64,000 nucleotides of DNA from Halopseudomonas pelagia CL-AP6 (GTDB lineage: Bacteria; Pseudomonadota; Gammaproteobacteria; Pseudomonadales; Pseudomonadaceae): assembly GCF_000410875.1 (NCBI RefSeq), contig NZ_AROI01000002.1:62001-126000 (forward strand). Reading direction: 5' to 3'. Below, one piece after another: positions 1-12,483 of this stretch. The notes below the pieces were generated by a model. That model was not told the DNA's origin. It was given only the letters and a program-made list of their open reading frames with translations, and searched no databases. How positions within the stretch are numbered: position 1 is the first letter of the stretch; the number at the start of each line of letters is the position of its first letter. The translations under genes and the position numbers were made by a program.

Positions 1-111
1 GGCGCGGGCGCCTGGCAAATTGCCCTGCCAAATCCACGCCATTCCTGTATGTCCGGGGCCGTCTGATTGTATACTGCGGCCTTTATTTTAAAGCCTAACC
101 GGACAAATCAC

Positions 112-1059
112 GTGACTCAGACCAATCCAGCCACGCAAAGCTTCCAAGGCCTGATCCTTGCCCTGCAGAGTTACTGGGCAGAGAAGGGCTGTGTGATCCT
201 CCAGCCCTACGATATGGAAATGGGCGCTGGCACCTTTCACACGGCCACCTTCCTGCGCGCCATCGGCCCGGAAACCTGGCACGCCGCCTATGTGCAGCCT
301 AGCCGCCGTCCCTCTGACGGCCGCTACGGCGACAACCCCAACCGCTTGCAGCACTACTACCAATTCCAAGTGGTGTTGAAACCCAATCCCGGCGATATGC
401 AGGAGTTGTATCTGGATTCGTTGAAACATATTGGTGTGGACACCCAGGTGCATGACGTCCGCTTCGTCGAAGACAACTGGGAGTCGCCCACGCTGGGTGC
501 CTGGGGCCTGGGCTGGGAAGTCTGGCTGAACGGTATGGAGGTCACCCAGTTCACCTACTTCCAGCAGGTCGGCGGTGTCGAGTGCTATCCGGTGACCGGC
601 GAGATCACTTACGGGCTTGAGCGGTTGGCAATGTACCTGCAGGGCGTCGATTCGGTCTACGACCTGGTGTATTCCGACGGCCCGTTCGGCAAGGTGACCT
701 ACGGTGATGTGTTCCATCAGAACGAGGTTGAGCAATCAACCTACAACTTCGAACACGCCAACGTCGAGAAGCAACTGGAGCTGTTTGATTTCTACGAAAG
801 CGAAGCCAACCGTCTGATGGCTGCCGAGCTGCCGCTGCCAGCCTACGAAATGGTGATCAAGGCCTCCCACGCCTTCAACCTGCTGGATGCACGCCGGGCC
901 ATTTCCGTGACTGCGCGTCAGCAATACATACTGCGTGTGCGCACCCTGTCACGCGCCATCGCCCAGAGTTATCTGCAAGCCCGCGCCAAGCTCGGTTTCC
1001 CGATGGCCACGCCCGAACTGCGTGACGAAGTACTGGCCAAACTCAAGGAGGCCGAATAA
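112..1059 (+). CDS. glyQ: Glycyl-tRNA synthetase alpha subunit
   Basis: Catalytic subunit of the bacterial alpha2beta2 glycyl-tRNA synthetase, which charges tRNA-Gly in the cytoplasm. The 315-residue product is the usual GlyQ length and is highly conserved throughout (for example [39 protein letters not shown]). The frame is open further upstream from a TTG at 67, but GTG 112 gives the family N-terminus ([14 protein letters not shown]) and is preferred. A TATACT hexamer at 70-75 could be a -10 element, but no convincing -35 is seen. The stop overlaps the glyS start by one base, so the two subunits are translationally coupled. Confidence 0.97.
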   Translation: MTQTNPATQSFQGLILALQSYWAEKGCVILQPYDMEMGAGTFHTATFLRAIGPETWHAAYVQPSRRPSDGRYGDNPNRLQHYYQFQVVLKPNPGDMQELYLDSLKHIGVDTQVHDVRFVEDNWESPTLGAWGLGWEVWLNGMEVTQFTYFQQVGGVECYPVTGEITYGLERLAMYLQGVDSVYDLVYSDGPFGKVTYGDVFHQNEVEQSTYNFEHANVEKQLELFDFYESEANRLMAAELPLPAYEMVIKASHAFNLLDARRAISVTARQQYILRVRTLSRAIAQSYLQARAKLGFPMATPELRDEVLAKLKEAE

Positions 1060-3113
1060 TGCTGGCTCAGGATTTTCTGGTAGAACTGGGCACCGAAGAG
1101 CTGCCCCCCAAATCGCTGAAGACGCTGGCCGAAGCCTTTCTCGCCGGCGTTGAAAAAGGCCTGAATGAGGCCGGACTGGAGTTCCAGAGCGCACGCCATT
1201 ACGCAGCGCCTCGGCGTCTGGCCATTCTGGTCGAGCAACTGTCGACCCAACAGCCTGACCGCACACAACAGATGGACGGCCCACCACTGCAGGCGGCCTT
1301 CGACAGCGAAGGCAAACCGACTAAGGCCGCTGAAGGCTTTGCCAAGAAGTGCGGCGTGTCAGTTGCCGAACTGGATCAGAGCGGCCCCAAGCTGCGCTAT
1401 GTACAAAGCATCCCCGGACAACCTGCGGCAGATCTGCTACCGGGTATTGTCGATGCAGCGCTAGCTGCTCTGCCGATTCCCAAGCGCATGCGCTGGGCAG
1501 CGAGCAAGACCGAATTTGTGCGTCCAACCCAGTGGCTGGTGATGCTCCAGGGCGACTCGATCATCCCTGTCGAGATCCTCTCCCAGCACGCCGCGCGTAC
1601 CTCTCGCGGGCACCGCTTCCATCACCCGGAAGAGATCCGCATCGGTATTCCCGCCAGCTACGCCGACGACCTGCGCAAGGGTCACGTGATTGCCGATTTC
1701 GCCGAGCGCCGCGAACTAATTCGCCAGCGCGTCGAACAGCTGGCCGCCGAGCAGCAGGGCACTGCGATCATGCCCGATGACCTGCTCGATGAAGTTACTG
1801 CACTGGTCGAGTGGCCGGTGCCGCTGGTGTGTAGCTTCGAAGAACGCTTCCTCGACGTGCCCCAGGAAGCCCTTATCTCGACCATGCAGGACAACCAGAA
1901 GTACTTCTGCCTGCTCGATGCCAATGGCAAGCTGCTGCCACGCTTTATTACCGTGGCCAATATCGAATCCAAGGACCCGGCGCAGATCATCTCCGGTAAC
2001 GAGAAGGTCGTGCGCCCGCGCCTGACGGACGCCGAGTTTTTCTTCCTGCAGGACAAGAAAACCCCGCTGGAAAGCCGTAATCAGCGCCTGGCCAATGTGG
2101 TATTTCAAGCCCAACTGGGCACCGTGTTCGACAAGGCCCAACGCATTTCCAGCCTGGCCGCCTTTATCGCCGGGCAGATCGGCGGGGCACCGGACAAGGC
2201 CGCGCGTGCCGGTCTGTTGAGCAAGTGCGACCTGGCCACCGAGATGGTCGGCGAGTTTCCCGAGCTGCAAGGTATCGCCGGTTATTACTACGCCAAGCAT
2301 GATGGCGAGGCCGAGGATGTCGCCCTGGCGTTAAACGAGCAATATATGCCTCGCGGTGCAGGCGCCGAACTGCCAAGCACCCTGACTGGCGCTGCGGTAG
2401 CGCTGGCGGACAAGTTGGACACTTTGGTCGGCATCTTCGGTATCGGCATGCTGCCCACCGGCAGCAAGGATCCCTACGCACTGCGCCGCGCCGCGCTCGG
2501 AGTCCTGCGGATTCTGATCGAGAAGGGCCTGGAACTGGACCTGCACGCGGCAATTCAGGTCGCAGTGCAACAGTACGGGGACCGTGTGAAGGTCGAGAAT
2601 CTGGCCAATCAGGTACAGGACTTTATCTTCGACCGGCTGCGCGCCCGCTACGAGGACGAGGGTATCGACGTCGCGGTATACCAATCAGTGCGCGCCGTCT
2701 GCCCGGCCTCGCCGCTGGACTTCGACCAACGCGTACAGGCGGTGCAGCTATTCCGCCGTTTGCCTGAAGCCGAAGCCCTGGCGGCAGCAAACAAGCGGGT
2801 ATCCAACATCCTGTCCAAGGCCGACAGTCCAGTCGCGGCAGAGATCACGCAGGAGCAACTGCAGGAGCCAGCCGAACAAGCGCTGGCCGACGCCATTGTC
2901 GAGGCCGAGATGGCCGTAACGCCGCTAGCTGCGCAGCGCCAGTACAGCGCCGCGCTGGAGCGATTGGCGAGCCTGCGCGAGCCGGTAGACGCATTCTTCG
3001 ATCAGGTATTGGTCAACGCCGAAGATCCGGCGGTACGGGCCAATCGCTATGCGCTACTGGCGCGCCTGCGCGGGTTATTCCTGGGTGTCGCCGACATCTC
3101 GCTGTTGGGATAA
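1059..3113 (+). CDS. glyS: Glycyl-tRNA synthetase beta subunit
   Basis: Partner of GlyQ, needed for tRNA binding and aminoacylation. The 684-residue protein has the typical start ([15 protein letters not shown]) and a C-terminal DALR-type anticodon-binding region at about residues 580-680. ATG overlaps the glyQ stop (TAATG) with AGGAG just upstream. The gap to gmhB holds an 8-bp hairpin (3137-3161) without a T-run. Confidence 0.97.
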   Translation: MLAQDFLVELGTEELPPKSLKTLAEAFLAGVEKGLNEAGLEFQSARHYAAPRRLAILVEQLSTQQPDRTQQMDGPPLQAAFDSEGKPTKAAEGFAKKCGVSVAELDQSGPKLRYVQSIPGQPAADLLPGIVDAALAALPIPKRMRWAASKTEFVRPTQWLVMLQGDSIIPVEILSQHAARTSRGHRFHHPEEIRIGIPASYADDLRKGHVIADFAERRELIRQRVEQLAAEQQGTAIMPDDLLDEVTALVEWPVPLVCSFEERFLDVPQEALISTMQDNQKYFCLLDANGKLLPRFITVANIESKDPAQIISGNEKVVRPRLTDAEFFFLQDKKTPLESRNQRLANVVFQAQLGTVFDKAQRISSLAAFIAGQIGGAPDKAARAGLLSKCDLATEMVGEFPELQGIAGYYYAKHDGEAEDVALALNEQYMPRGAGAELPSTLTGAAVALADKLDTLVGIFGIGMLPTGSKDPYALRRAALGVLRILIEKGLELDLHAAIQVAVQQYGDRVKVENLANQVQDFIFDRLRARYEDEGIDVAVYQSVRAVCPASPLDFDQRVQAVQLFRRLPEAEALAAANKRVSNILSKADSPVAAEITQEQLQEPAEQALADAIVEAEMAVTPLAAQRQYSAALERLASLREPVDAFFDQVLVNAEDPAVRANRYALLARLRGLFLGVADISLLG

Positions 3114-3136
3114 AACCTTCTATTAGCTTATACGCG

Positions 3137-3161
3137 GAACCGGGGCCACACTGCCCGGTTC
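3137..3161 (+). terminator. Weak hairpin after glyS
   Basis: GAACCGGG and CCCGGTTC pair around a 9-base loop. No T-run follows, so it may be a processing hairpin or partial attenuator rather than a true intrinsic terminator. Confidence 0.3.
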
Positions 3162-3189
3162 AACGCTTGCAGCTTGCAGCTGGGGTTCT

Positions 3190-3738
3190 ATGAAACTGAT
3201 CATTCTTGATCGCGATGGTGTTATCAACGAAGACTCGGATGCCTTCGTCAAAAGTCTGGAAGAATGGCTTCCGCTACCAGGCTCGATTGATGCCATCGCG
3301 CGCCTGAGCAAGGCTGGCTGGACAGTGGCGATAGCCACCAATCAGTCCGGGTTGGGGCGCGGGTATTTTACTGAAGAAACGTTGCAGACGATGCATCAGC
3401 GCTTGATCGACTTGGTCGCAGAGCAGGGCGGCAAGGTGGATCTGATCCGCTACTGCCCGCACGCACCGGACGCCGGCTGCGATTGCCGCAAACCTGCGTC
3501 CGGCTTGTTCAAGCAGATAGCCGAATACTTTGACCTATCCTTACAACAGGTCCCTACCGTTGGCGACAGCCTGCGTGACCTGGAGGCTGGGGTAGCCGTC
3601 GGCTGCCGACCCTTCCTGGTCCGCACCGGCAAGGGCGCACTAACCGAACACAAAACGCTGCCCGAGGGTACGCTGATTTTTGACAACCTGGCCGCTGTGG
3701 TCGATTACCTTCTGGAAACTGAGCCATGTCTGTGCTGA
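3190..3738 (+). CDS. gmhB: D-glycero-beta-D-manno-heptose 1,7-bisphosphate 7-phosphatase
   Basis: HAD-family phosphatase of ADP-heptose synthesis for the LPS inner core. It has the HAD motif I (LDRDGVIN, residues 6-13), the TNQSG motif and the zinc-binding CPHAPDAGCDCRKP loop typical of GmhB, followed by the late GDSLRDLEAG motif. The length of 182 residues is standard. It overlaps the following acyltransferase gene by 13 bases, and this pairing next to glyQS is the usual Pseudomonas arrangement. Confidence 0.95.
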   Translation: MKLIILDRDGVINEDSDAFVKSLEEWLPLPGSIDAIARLSKAGWTVAIATNQSGLGRGYFTEETLQTMHQRLIDLVAEQGGKVDLIRYCPHAPDAGCDCRKPASGLFKQIAEYFDLSLQQVPTVGDSLRDLEAGVAVGCRPFLVRTGKGALTEHKTLPEGTLIFDNLAAVVDYLLETEPCLC

Positions 3739-4463
3739 TGCCCCTGCGCGTCATTCTTTTCTATCTGCTGCTGGCGGCCAGCGCTGGTATCTGGGGCTTG
3801 CTGATGCTGATCATCACGCCCTTTATACCCTCCGCTAAGCTGCGTTCAAAGTTGATTATCAGTTGCTGGAGCCGCATGGCCATATGGCTTACCAAGCACC
3901 TGGTGGGCATCGACTATGAAGTAATTGGCCGCGAGAATATTCCCGATCAGCCGGGCGTTATCCTCGCCAACCACCAGAGCACTTGGGAAACCTTTTTTCT
4001 GCAGCAGGTCTTTCAGCCGCAGACGCAATTAATCAAAAAGGAGCTGCTCTATGTGCCCTTCTTTGGCTGGGCTTTCGCGCTAGCTAAACCCATTGCCATT
4101 GATCGCAAAAATGGTCGGGACTCACTCAAGCAGTTAAGCCTGATCGGCGGCAAACGTCTGGCTGAGGGCTTCTGGATTTTGGTGTTCCCCGAGGGCACGC
4201 GCATGCTACCCGGCACCACCATCAAATTCTCCCGCGGCGGGGCTGCATTGGCCTGCGCCAACAATGCGCCGGTGGTGCCTGTGGCGCACAATGCCGGCGA
4301 GTTCTGGCCTAAGGTGGGCTGGGGCAAGCGCCCGGGCACCATCAAGGTCATGATTGGCCCGGCGCTGTACCCCAAGGGCAGCGATCCCCGTGCTATTGTA
4401 GAAATCAACAAGCAGACCGAAGCCTGGATCAATCAGGCACTGGCTTCCCAACGCGGGGAATAA
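3726..4463 (+). CDS. plsC: 1-acyl-sn-glycerol-3-phosphate acyltransferase (PlsC/HdtS type)
   Basis: Membrane lysophosphatidate acyltransferase of phospholipid synthesis. A membrane segment covers about residues 9-33. The acyltransferase box is NHQSTWE (82-88), with Glu where most PlsC proteins have Asp; as far as I recall this variant is normal in the HdtS/NlaA subgroup. FPEGTR is at 154-159. The position after gmhB matches hdtS/olsA loci of pseudomonads. A second start at 3738 (TGATG overlap with the gmhB stop) is possible. I cannot separate a general PlsC from a more specialised acyltransferase. Confidence 0.88.
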   Translation: MSVLMPLRVILFYLLLAASAGIWGLLMLIITPFIPSAKLRSKLIISCWSRMAIWLTKHLVGIDYEVIGRENIPDQPGVILANHQSTWETFFLQQVFQPQTQLIKKELLYVPFFGWAFALAKPIAIDRKNGRDSLKQLSLIGGKRLAEGFWILVFPEGTRMLPGTTIKFSRGGAALACANNAPVVPVAHNAGEFWPKVGWGKRPGTIKVMIGPALYPKGSDPRAIVEINKQTEAWINQALASQRGE

Positions 4464-4526
4464 CCAGGCGGTTTTTTTGCATGAACCTGTGCAAAAGCCT
4501 TTTGCAGTGATAGGGAGCTGTGCCGT

Positions 4527-5693
4527 ATGGAGGTCAACGACTACTTGCGACGCCTGGCCGAACTCAAGGGTTCGGACCTATTTCTTAGCGTAGGTGCGCC
4601 GGCGACCATCAAACGAGAAGGTGCCTTCGTTAAGCTTGGCGAAGAAAAGATGGCGAAGGGCTCAGTAAAATCAATGGCTTATGCATTGATGAGCGAGAAA
4701 CAGATCGACGAATTCGAGCGCGATCTGGAAATGAACCTGGCCGTTGGGTTGCAGGGCGTGGGTCGCTTCCGCGCCAACATCTACGTGCAGCGCGGCGAAG
4801 TCGCCATGGTCATACGCTATATTAATCATCTGATTCCCAGCTTTAACGACCTCGGTCTACCCCCGGTGCTCGGCAAACTGGTGATGCTCGACCGCGGTTT
4901 GATTTTGGTCACCGGCTCCACCGGCTCGGGTAAGTCCACTACCTTGGCGTCCATGCTTGACTATCGCAACAGCAACCGCGCCGGACATATCATCTGTATT
5001 GAAGACCCGATTGAATTCCTCCATCAGCACAAGGAATCCATCATCGATCAGCGCGAAGTCGGGCTCGATACCCACAGCTTTGCCGACGCGCTGCATAACG
5101 TGTTGCGCGAGGCCCCCAACGTGATCATGATCGGTGAGATCCGCGACCGCGCCACCATGCAGCATGCGCTGCACTACAGTGAAACCGGTCATTTGGTGCT
5201 GGCCACCATGCACGCAACCAATACCGTGCAGGCGGTTGACCGCATGGCCAACATGTTTCCGGAAGAGGCGAGAGGTCAGGTTTTAGGGGATATAGCAGCT
5301 AATCTGGCAGCCATTATAGGTCAGCGCCTGGCCACAGGTATCAGCAAACCGCGCCTGCCCGTAGTCGAGGTAATGGTCCGCACGCCCTATATCGTCAACC
5401 TGATTGCGCGGGACGAGACCCAGGATATCCGTGCAGCAATGACCCGCGCGACCGATGACAATACGCTCCAGACCTTCGACCAACATCTATTCCAACTGCT
5501 GACCGAAAAAGCAATTACGCTCAAGGAAGCCATGCGTCTTGCCGACTCGCGCAATGATCTGATGCTACGGGCAAAGATGGAATCCACCTCGGCTCCGACC
5601 ACCGCTGCCGCTCCGCGCCCGGCCGCACCACCTCCGCTTAGCGAAAAAGACGCCAGTTCCTTCGATGCGGATCTGACTGACGATTTCAAATAG
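4527..5693 (+). CDS. PilT/PilU-family type IV pilus ATPase (lone paralogue)
   Basis: Cytoplasmic hexameric ATPase of the pilus-retraction family. Of its 388 residues, Walker A (GSTGSGKST) is at 130-138; the family's Asp box (IEDPIEF), Walker B (VIMIGEIRD) and His box (HLVLATMHATN) follow. The C-terminus (EAMRLADSRNDLMLRAKM) resembles PilU rather than PilT. A proline/alanine-rich tail follows. No other pilus gene lies nearby, so it is an orphan paralogue, perhaps modulating retraction with a PilT encoded elsewhere. It is convergent with the small gene at 5709-5912, 15 bases away. Confidence 0.85.
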   Translation: MEVNDYLRRLAELKGSDLFLSVGAPATIKREGAFVKLGEEKMAKGSVKSMAYALMSEKQIDEFERDLEMNLAVGLQGVGRFRANIYVQRGEVAMVIRYINHLIPSFNDLGLPPVLGKLVMLDRGLILVTGSTGSGKSTTLASMLDYRNSNRAGHIICIEDPIEFLHQHKESIIDQREVGLDTHSFADALHNVLREAPNVIMIGEIRDRATMQHALHYSETGHLVLATMHATNTVQAVDRMANMFPEEARGQVLGDIAANLAAIIGQRLATGISKPRLPVVEVMVRTPYIVNLIARDETQDIRAAMTRATDDNTLQTFDQHLFQLLTEKAITLKEAMRLADSRNDLMLRAKMESTSAPTTAAAPRPAAPPPLSEKDASSFDADLTDDFK

Positions 5694-5708
5694 ATTGCGC
5701 GAACAAGC

Positions 5709-5912
5709 TCAGGCGGTTTTGATCCAGGCCAGATAATCCTGTTCAAGCTGGGCGTTCAGCTCTTCTTTGTTCAATCCTGCACCCTGCAGCGCTTGCCAAC
5801 GTTGCACCAACCAGCCGATAAACATGGACCGCGAAAAAGGACAAGGCGCGAGCGCATTGAGGTGCTCGGTCAGCGTTTCCAGCTGTCCGACAACCGATGA
5901 GTGATCTTGCAT
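5709..5912 (-). CDS. Small hypothetical protein, 67 aa
   Basis: Not recognised. The product is a 67-residue soluble protein with no signal peptide or membrane segment. It has one cysteine, three tryptophans and a probable helical C-terminus (EELNAQLEQDYLAWIKTA). The ribosome-binding site before ATG 5912 is weak (GAGAAA). It sits tail-to-tail against the PilU-like gene. The protein-like composition favours a real gene, but this is not certain. Confidence 0.5.
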   Translation of the reverse strand: MQDHSSVVGQLETLTEHLNALAPCPFSRSMFIGWLVQRWQALQGAGLNKEELNAQLEQDYLAWIKTA

Positions 5913-6386
5913 AGGAGTTTCTCTAACGACATTGAGGGCCCGTACAGACCTGCGCGTCGTCTAAACGCGGCAGGTCGTGCAAAAGGAGAAAGAGGCGTTG
6001 TGTCGACGGGCGATAAAATCGACATTCGACGCCATATATAAATCAACGAGTTACGATTAGAATGGGCAATATTAATGTCACGGTTACGCCAGATAAATTG
6101 ACATTTCTTGCGTAGTCACTGGCTCGGTCATTCACACCAGACAGCCCATATTTACACCCTGTCAATATGTTACAGCTATGCGTCGTTACAGGCACTGGAA
6201 AATGAATCGCCCCAGGTTTCGTAGCCACGTTAGAGCCTTGCAATTGAGATACCCAGGACGTGGCTACGATACTGATGGCGCTTCGATCCTCACGCTCACT
6301 GCTTTGATCTCTCACATCAATAGAAGACTAACCCCTGACTTGTTTCACACCTACCAGCAGGTGCGTAGCCTCCCGTTGCTCTCTTT
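5913..6386. other. Gene-poor intergenic stretch with a 12-bp inverted repeat
   Basis: No convincing gene. Short open frames on both strands lack ribosome-binding sites and protein-like composition. The stretch is richer in A+T than the surrounding housekeeping genes. It contains TGAATCGCCCCAGGTTTC at 6203-6220, which resembles IS3-type element ends (weak inference). A perfect inverted repeat lies at 6219-6230/6258-6269. It may be the remnant of a mobile insertion. Confidence 0.4.
6219..6269. repeat. Perfect 12-bp inverted repeat
   Basis: TCGTAGCCACGT (6219-6230) is exactly complementary to ACGTGGCTACGA (6258-6269), with a 27-base spacer. No T-run follows and no gene ends immediately beside it. 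It could be a folded RNA or DNA element, a protein operator or a transposon-end remnant. Confidence 0.7.
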
Positions 6387-7157
6387 TCAGCGTAAAGGGA
6401 GCATGCTCCATCGACCATCCGAACAAACGAATCGCCCCACAAGAGCATCCTGACCAGTGGCACCGTGTGCCTGCCTTAGCCAGTCAAAAAGCTGTTGATG
6501 CGTAGAATCGCTTACTTGATAGTCGATGTATGCTTTGTAATCACAGTTGTAACCAGACAAGCCTACAGCCTTTTCACAGGCAACTTTTGTAAAGTCCCCA
6601 ATTCTTAAACTGCTAGAGGCAACTCCCAAATTGATGTCCTTGTTCCCTGCAGCCTCTACCGCCGAGCGCATTTCATTCTCGGTTGGCTCGCGGCTGGTCT
6701 TTGGACACTGACCTCCTTCCGCCACCGGTGAAGGCACATCGACACTGCGAGTAAACGCAAACTGACTGCAAGCACCAAGGCTAGTGCGATCGCGGACCTG
6801 AATACTATCGCCATTCTTGGACAGTAGACCATTGAAACTACCCCAGCTCTTGTGAGAGTCCTCTTCGTCTGCGAAATAAACCCACTCCCCCTCCCAGCCA
6901 GATGAAAATCTCAATTTTACGGGAAAAGATATTGGATCCTGTCTGTCCGGGCCATACCCGTGGTGCCGAAATTCGGCGCTTTTTCCTTTGATTTCTATTT
7001 CTAAATCGACAGCACCCAGCGGGCATGTTGTACGACCTGTCCAGAGGCCCGTTAAATCAGGTTCCGCCGCAAAAACAGGCTCCAAGCCAGACAACGAAAA
7101 AATACCGATGCACATCAACCCAAGAATAGCCAACCGATGTAATAGCGCTTTCCCCAT
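6387..7157 (-). CDS. Secreted hypothetical protein, 256 aa
   Basis: Not recognised. ATG 7157 is chosen because AGGAGA lies 6 bases upstream. The N-terminus is a clear Sec signal (MGKALLHRL then a hydrophobic core ending near VFAAEP). The mature part begins DLTGLWTGRTTC and looks beta-rich up to about residue 125. A second part follows (about 135-256) with several cysteines (GGQCPKTS, VACEKAVG, YNCDYK, FVCSDG). Two disulfide-bonded periplasmic or secreted domains are plausible. The gene lies alone in a variable patch between core genes and its base composition is poorer in G+C than its neighbours, suggesting acquisition. No function can be assigned. Confidence 0.75.
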   Translation of the reverse strand: MGKALLHRLAILGLMCIGIFSLSGLEPVFAAEPDLTGLWTGRTTCPLGAVDLEIEIKGKSAEFRHHGYGPDRQDPISFPVKLRFSSGWEGEWVYFADEEDSHKSWGSFNGLLSKNGDSIQVRDRTSLGACSQFAFTRSVDVPSPVAEGGQCPKTSREPTENEMRSAVEAAGNKDINLGVASSSLRIGDFTKVACEKAVGLSGYNCDYKAYIDYQVSDSTHQQLFDWLRQAHGATGQDALVGRFVCSDGRWSMLPLR

Positions 7158-7785
7158 GATAGATCTCCTATTGTTCAACGCTAGAATTAAACCTGCGCGT
7201 CACCGAAGATGCTTCCAGATGATAATGGCTAGGCCGATTACGCGTAGTGGGTCAAGCAGACTAAAACCAGGGAGGGACAGCTGCCCCTTGACCGTTCTAG
7301 AGAGTAAAGTAGAGAACCTACTGAAGCGCAATAACCACAAGTTAGAGAACCACGTCCCACCTGCGAGGTGGAGCGAGTTCAGGTCCGATGAGAGGGTCAG
7401 CATAACGAGCGACGACCTCTGGCTGAAACTGCGGAGCGTCACGAACCGGCCAAGGTAATTGTCGCTCTATACTCATGGTTGGCATCCCTGAAATAAAACA
7501 ATAGCCAAAAGACCATTGCAAGATAACGGACCTGCTATTCCAGAGGCTAAACAATCACGGCAGGGGTGTGCTACAAGGGCAGCCGTGCCCGACTGCGTTG
7601 AACCAGCTATCCAGTTTCAATCTGAGTGGACTGCTTTAGTAAGACAACTCACCTTAATATTTTTAACAAGAATATATAAGCTATTGATTTAATTAAAAAA
7701 CCCCGACATAAGTCAGGGTTTTTTAGCCGTCACATGACAAGAACTTGTACAAACATGACAATTAACCTGCCCCTCGACAACGTGA
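7158..7785. other. Intergenic stretch upstream of the orphan and downstream of gyrB
   Basis: No supported gene. Short minus-strand frames at 7200-7442 and 7342-7554 lack ribosome-binding sites; the second has a protein-like stretch (PEVVARYADPLIGPELAP) that might be a decayed gene. The part nearest gyrB is very A+T-rich and holds the gyrB terminator. Confidence 0.4.
7695..7724 (-). terminator. Rho-independent terminator after gyrB
   Basis: AAAAAACCCcGAC, loop ATAA, GTCaGGGTTTTTT. The A/T tracts on both sides let it act on either strand; it lies about 60 bases past the gyrB stop. A second inverted repeat, CCTCGAC ... GTCGAGG (7772-7799), overlaps the gyrB stop. Confidence 0.8.
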
Positions 7786-11314
<3,529 letters not shown>

Positions 11315-11326
11315 TAACGAACAAAC

Positions 11327-12430
11327 TTAGAGACGCATTGGCATGACAACATAGACGCTGTCATCAGAATCAGCTTCCTGTACCAGGGCGCTACTATTGG
11401 CATCGGATAAAATCAATTTAACCTGCTCACTGCCCAGTACGCTCATCACGTCCAGGAGATAGCTCACATTAAAGCCAATCTCAAGCTCACTGCCGCTGTA
11501 TTCAACAGCAATGTCTTCTACAGCCTCTTCCTGCTCAGGATTATTGGCCTGAATTTTCAACAGGGCATCGCTGAGCATCAAGCGAATACCGCGATACTTT
11601 TCGTTCGACAGAATCGCTGTCCGACTGAATGCATTACGCAAAACCTGACGATCGGCAAGCACGATCTTATCGCCACCTCGCGGTAGCACGCGCTCATAGT
11701 CAGGAAACTTGCCATCGACCAACTTGGAAGTGAAGGTAAAATCGCCGGTAGTAGCGCGGATATGGTGAGTGCCTAGAACGATGTTAACCAGATCATCCGC
11801 CTCGCCTAGCAGGCGCGCTAACTCAAGAATGCCTTTGCGTGGCACAATCAGTTGATAACGCTCCTGATAATCGATGTTCGCATCCTGGGTACACATCGCC
11901 ATACGGTGACCATCTGTAGCCACAGCGCGCAGCTGGCCTTTATTGATTTCCAACAGCATGCCATTAAGGTAGTAACGCACGTCCTGCTGCGCCATGGCGA
12001 AGCTGGTACGTTCAATCAATCTGCGTAGCTTATTCTGGTTAATAGCGAAACTGAGAGAGCCTGGGCCATCTTCCACATTGGGAAAGTCAGAGGCCGGCAG
12101 GGTAGCAAGCGTAAAGCGGCTGCGGCCTGCGCGAATAATAGCTTTGTTATCTTCAACCTTAAGACTGATGGTCACGTCATCGGCCAAAGACTTGCAGATA
12201 TCCATCAGCTTGCGCGCCGGCACAGTGATTTCGCCGGCCTCCGCAGGCTCTTCCAGGTTAATGCGGCCAACCAGCTCGACCTCCAGGTCGGTCCCGGTCA
12301 TCGACAGTGTATTACCATCAACTACCAACAGCACATTAGACAGCACGGGCAGGGTTTGCCGACGTTCAACTACCCCGGCTACCAGTTGCAGGGGCTTCAA
12401 CAGGGCTTCACGCTGAATGGTAAATTGCAT
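11327..12430 (-). CDS. dnaN: DNA polymerase III beta sliding clamp
   Basis: Ring-shaped processivity clamp for DNA polymerase III. The 367-residue product starts MQFTIQREALLKPLQ and ends with the conserved YVVMPMRL. The open frame extends upstream, but ATG 12430 gives the conserved N-terminus. It lies between dnaA and recF in the canonical replication operon. Confidence 0.97.
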   Translation of the reverse strand: MQFTIQREALLKPLQLVAGVVERRQTLPVLSNVLLVVDGNTLSMTGTDLEVELVGRINLEEPAEAGEITVPARKLMDICKSLADDVTISLKVEDNKAIIRAGRSRFTLATLPASDFPNVEDGPGSLSFAINQNKLRRLIERTSFAMAQQDVRYYLNGMLLEINKGQLRAVATDGHRMAMCTQDANIDYQERYQLIVPRKGILELARLLGEADDLVNIVLGTHHIRATTGDFTFTSKLVDGKFPDYERVLPRGGDKIVLADRQVLRNAFSRTAILSNEKYRGIRLMLSDALLKIQANNPEQEEAVEDIAVEYSGSELEIGFNVSYLLDVMSVLGSEQVKLILSDANSSALVQEADSDDSVYVVMPMRL

Positions 12431-12483
12431 TGTCTTCCTTCGACCTCGTGCAGGTGATTTTGTGCTGAACACCCTACCTCATA

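Noticed and set aside
6178-6453. 91-codon plus-strand open frame in the variable patch
   Set aside because: No ribosome-binding site, spans the inverted repeat, runs into the 3' end of the orphan gene and has no protein-like pattern.
7342-7554. 70-codon minus-strand frame with a protein-like stretch
   Set aside because: Could be a gene remnant, but there is no start signal and no recognisable family; noted only in the intergenic entry.
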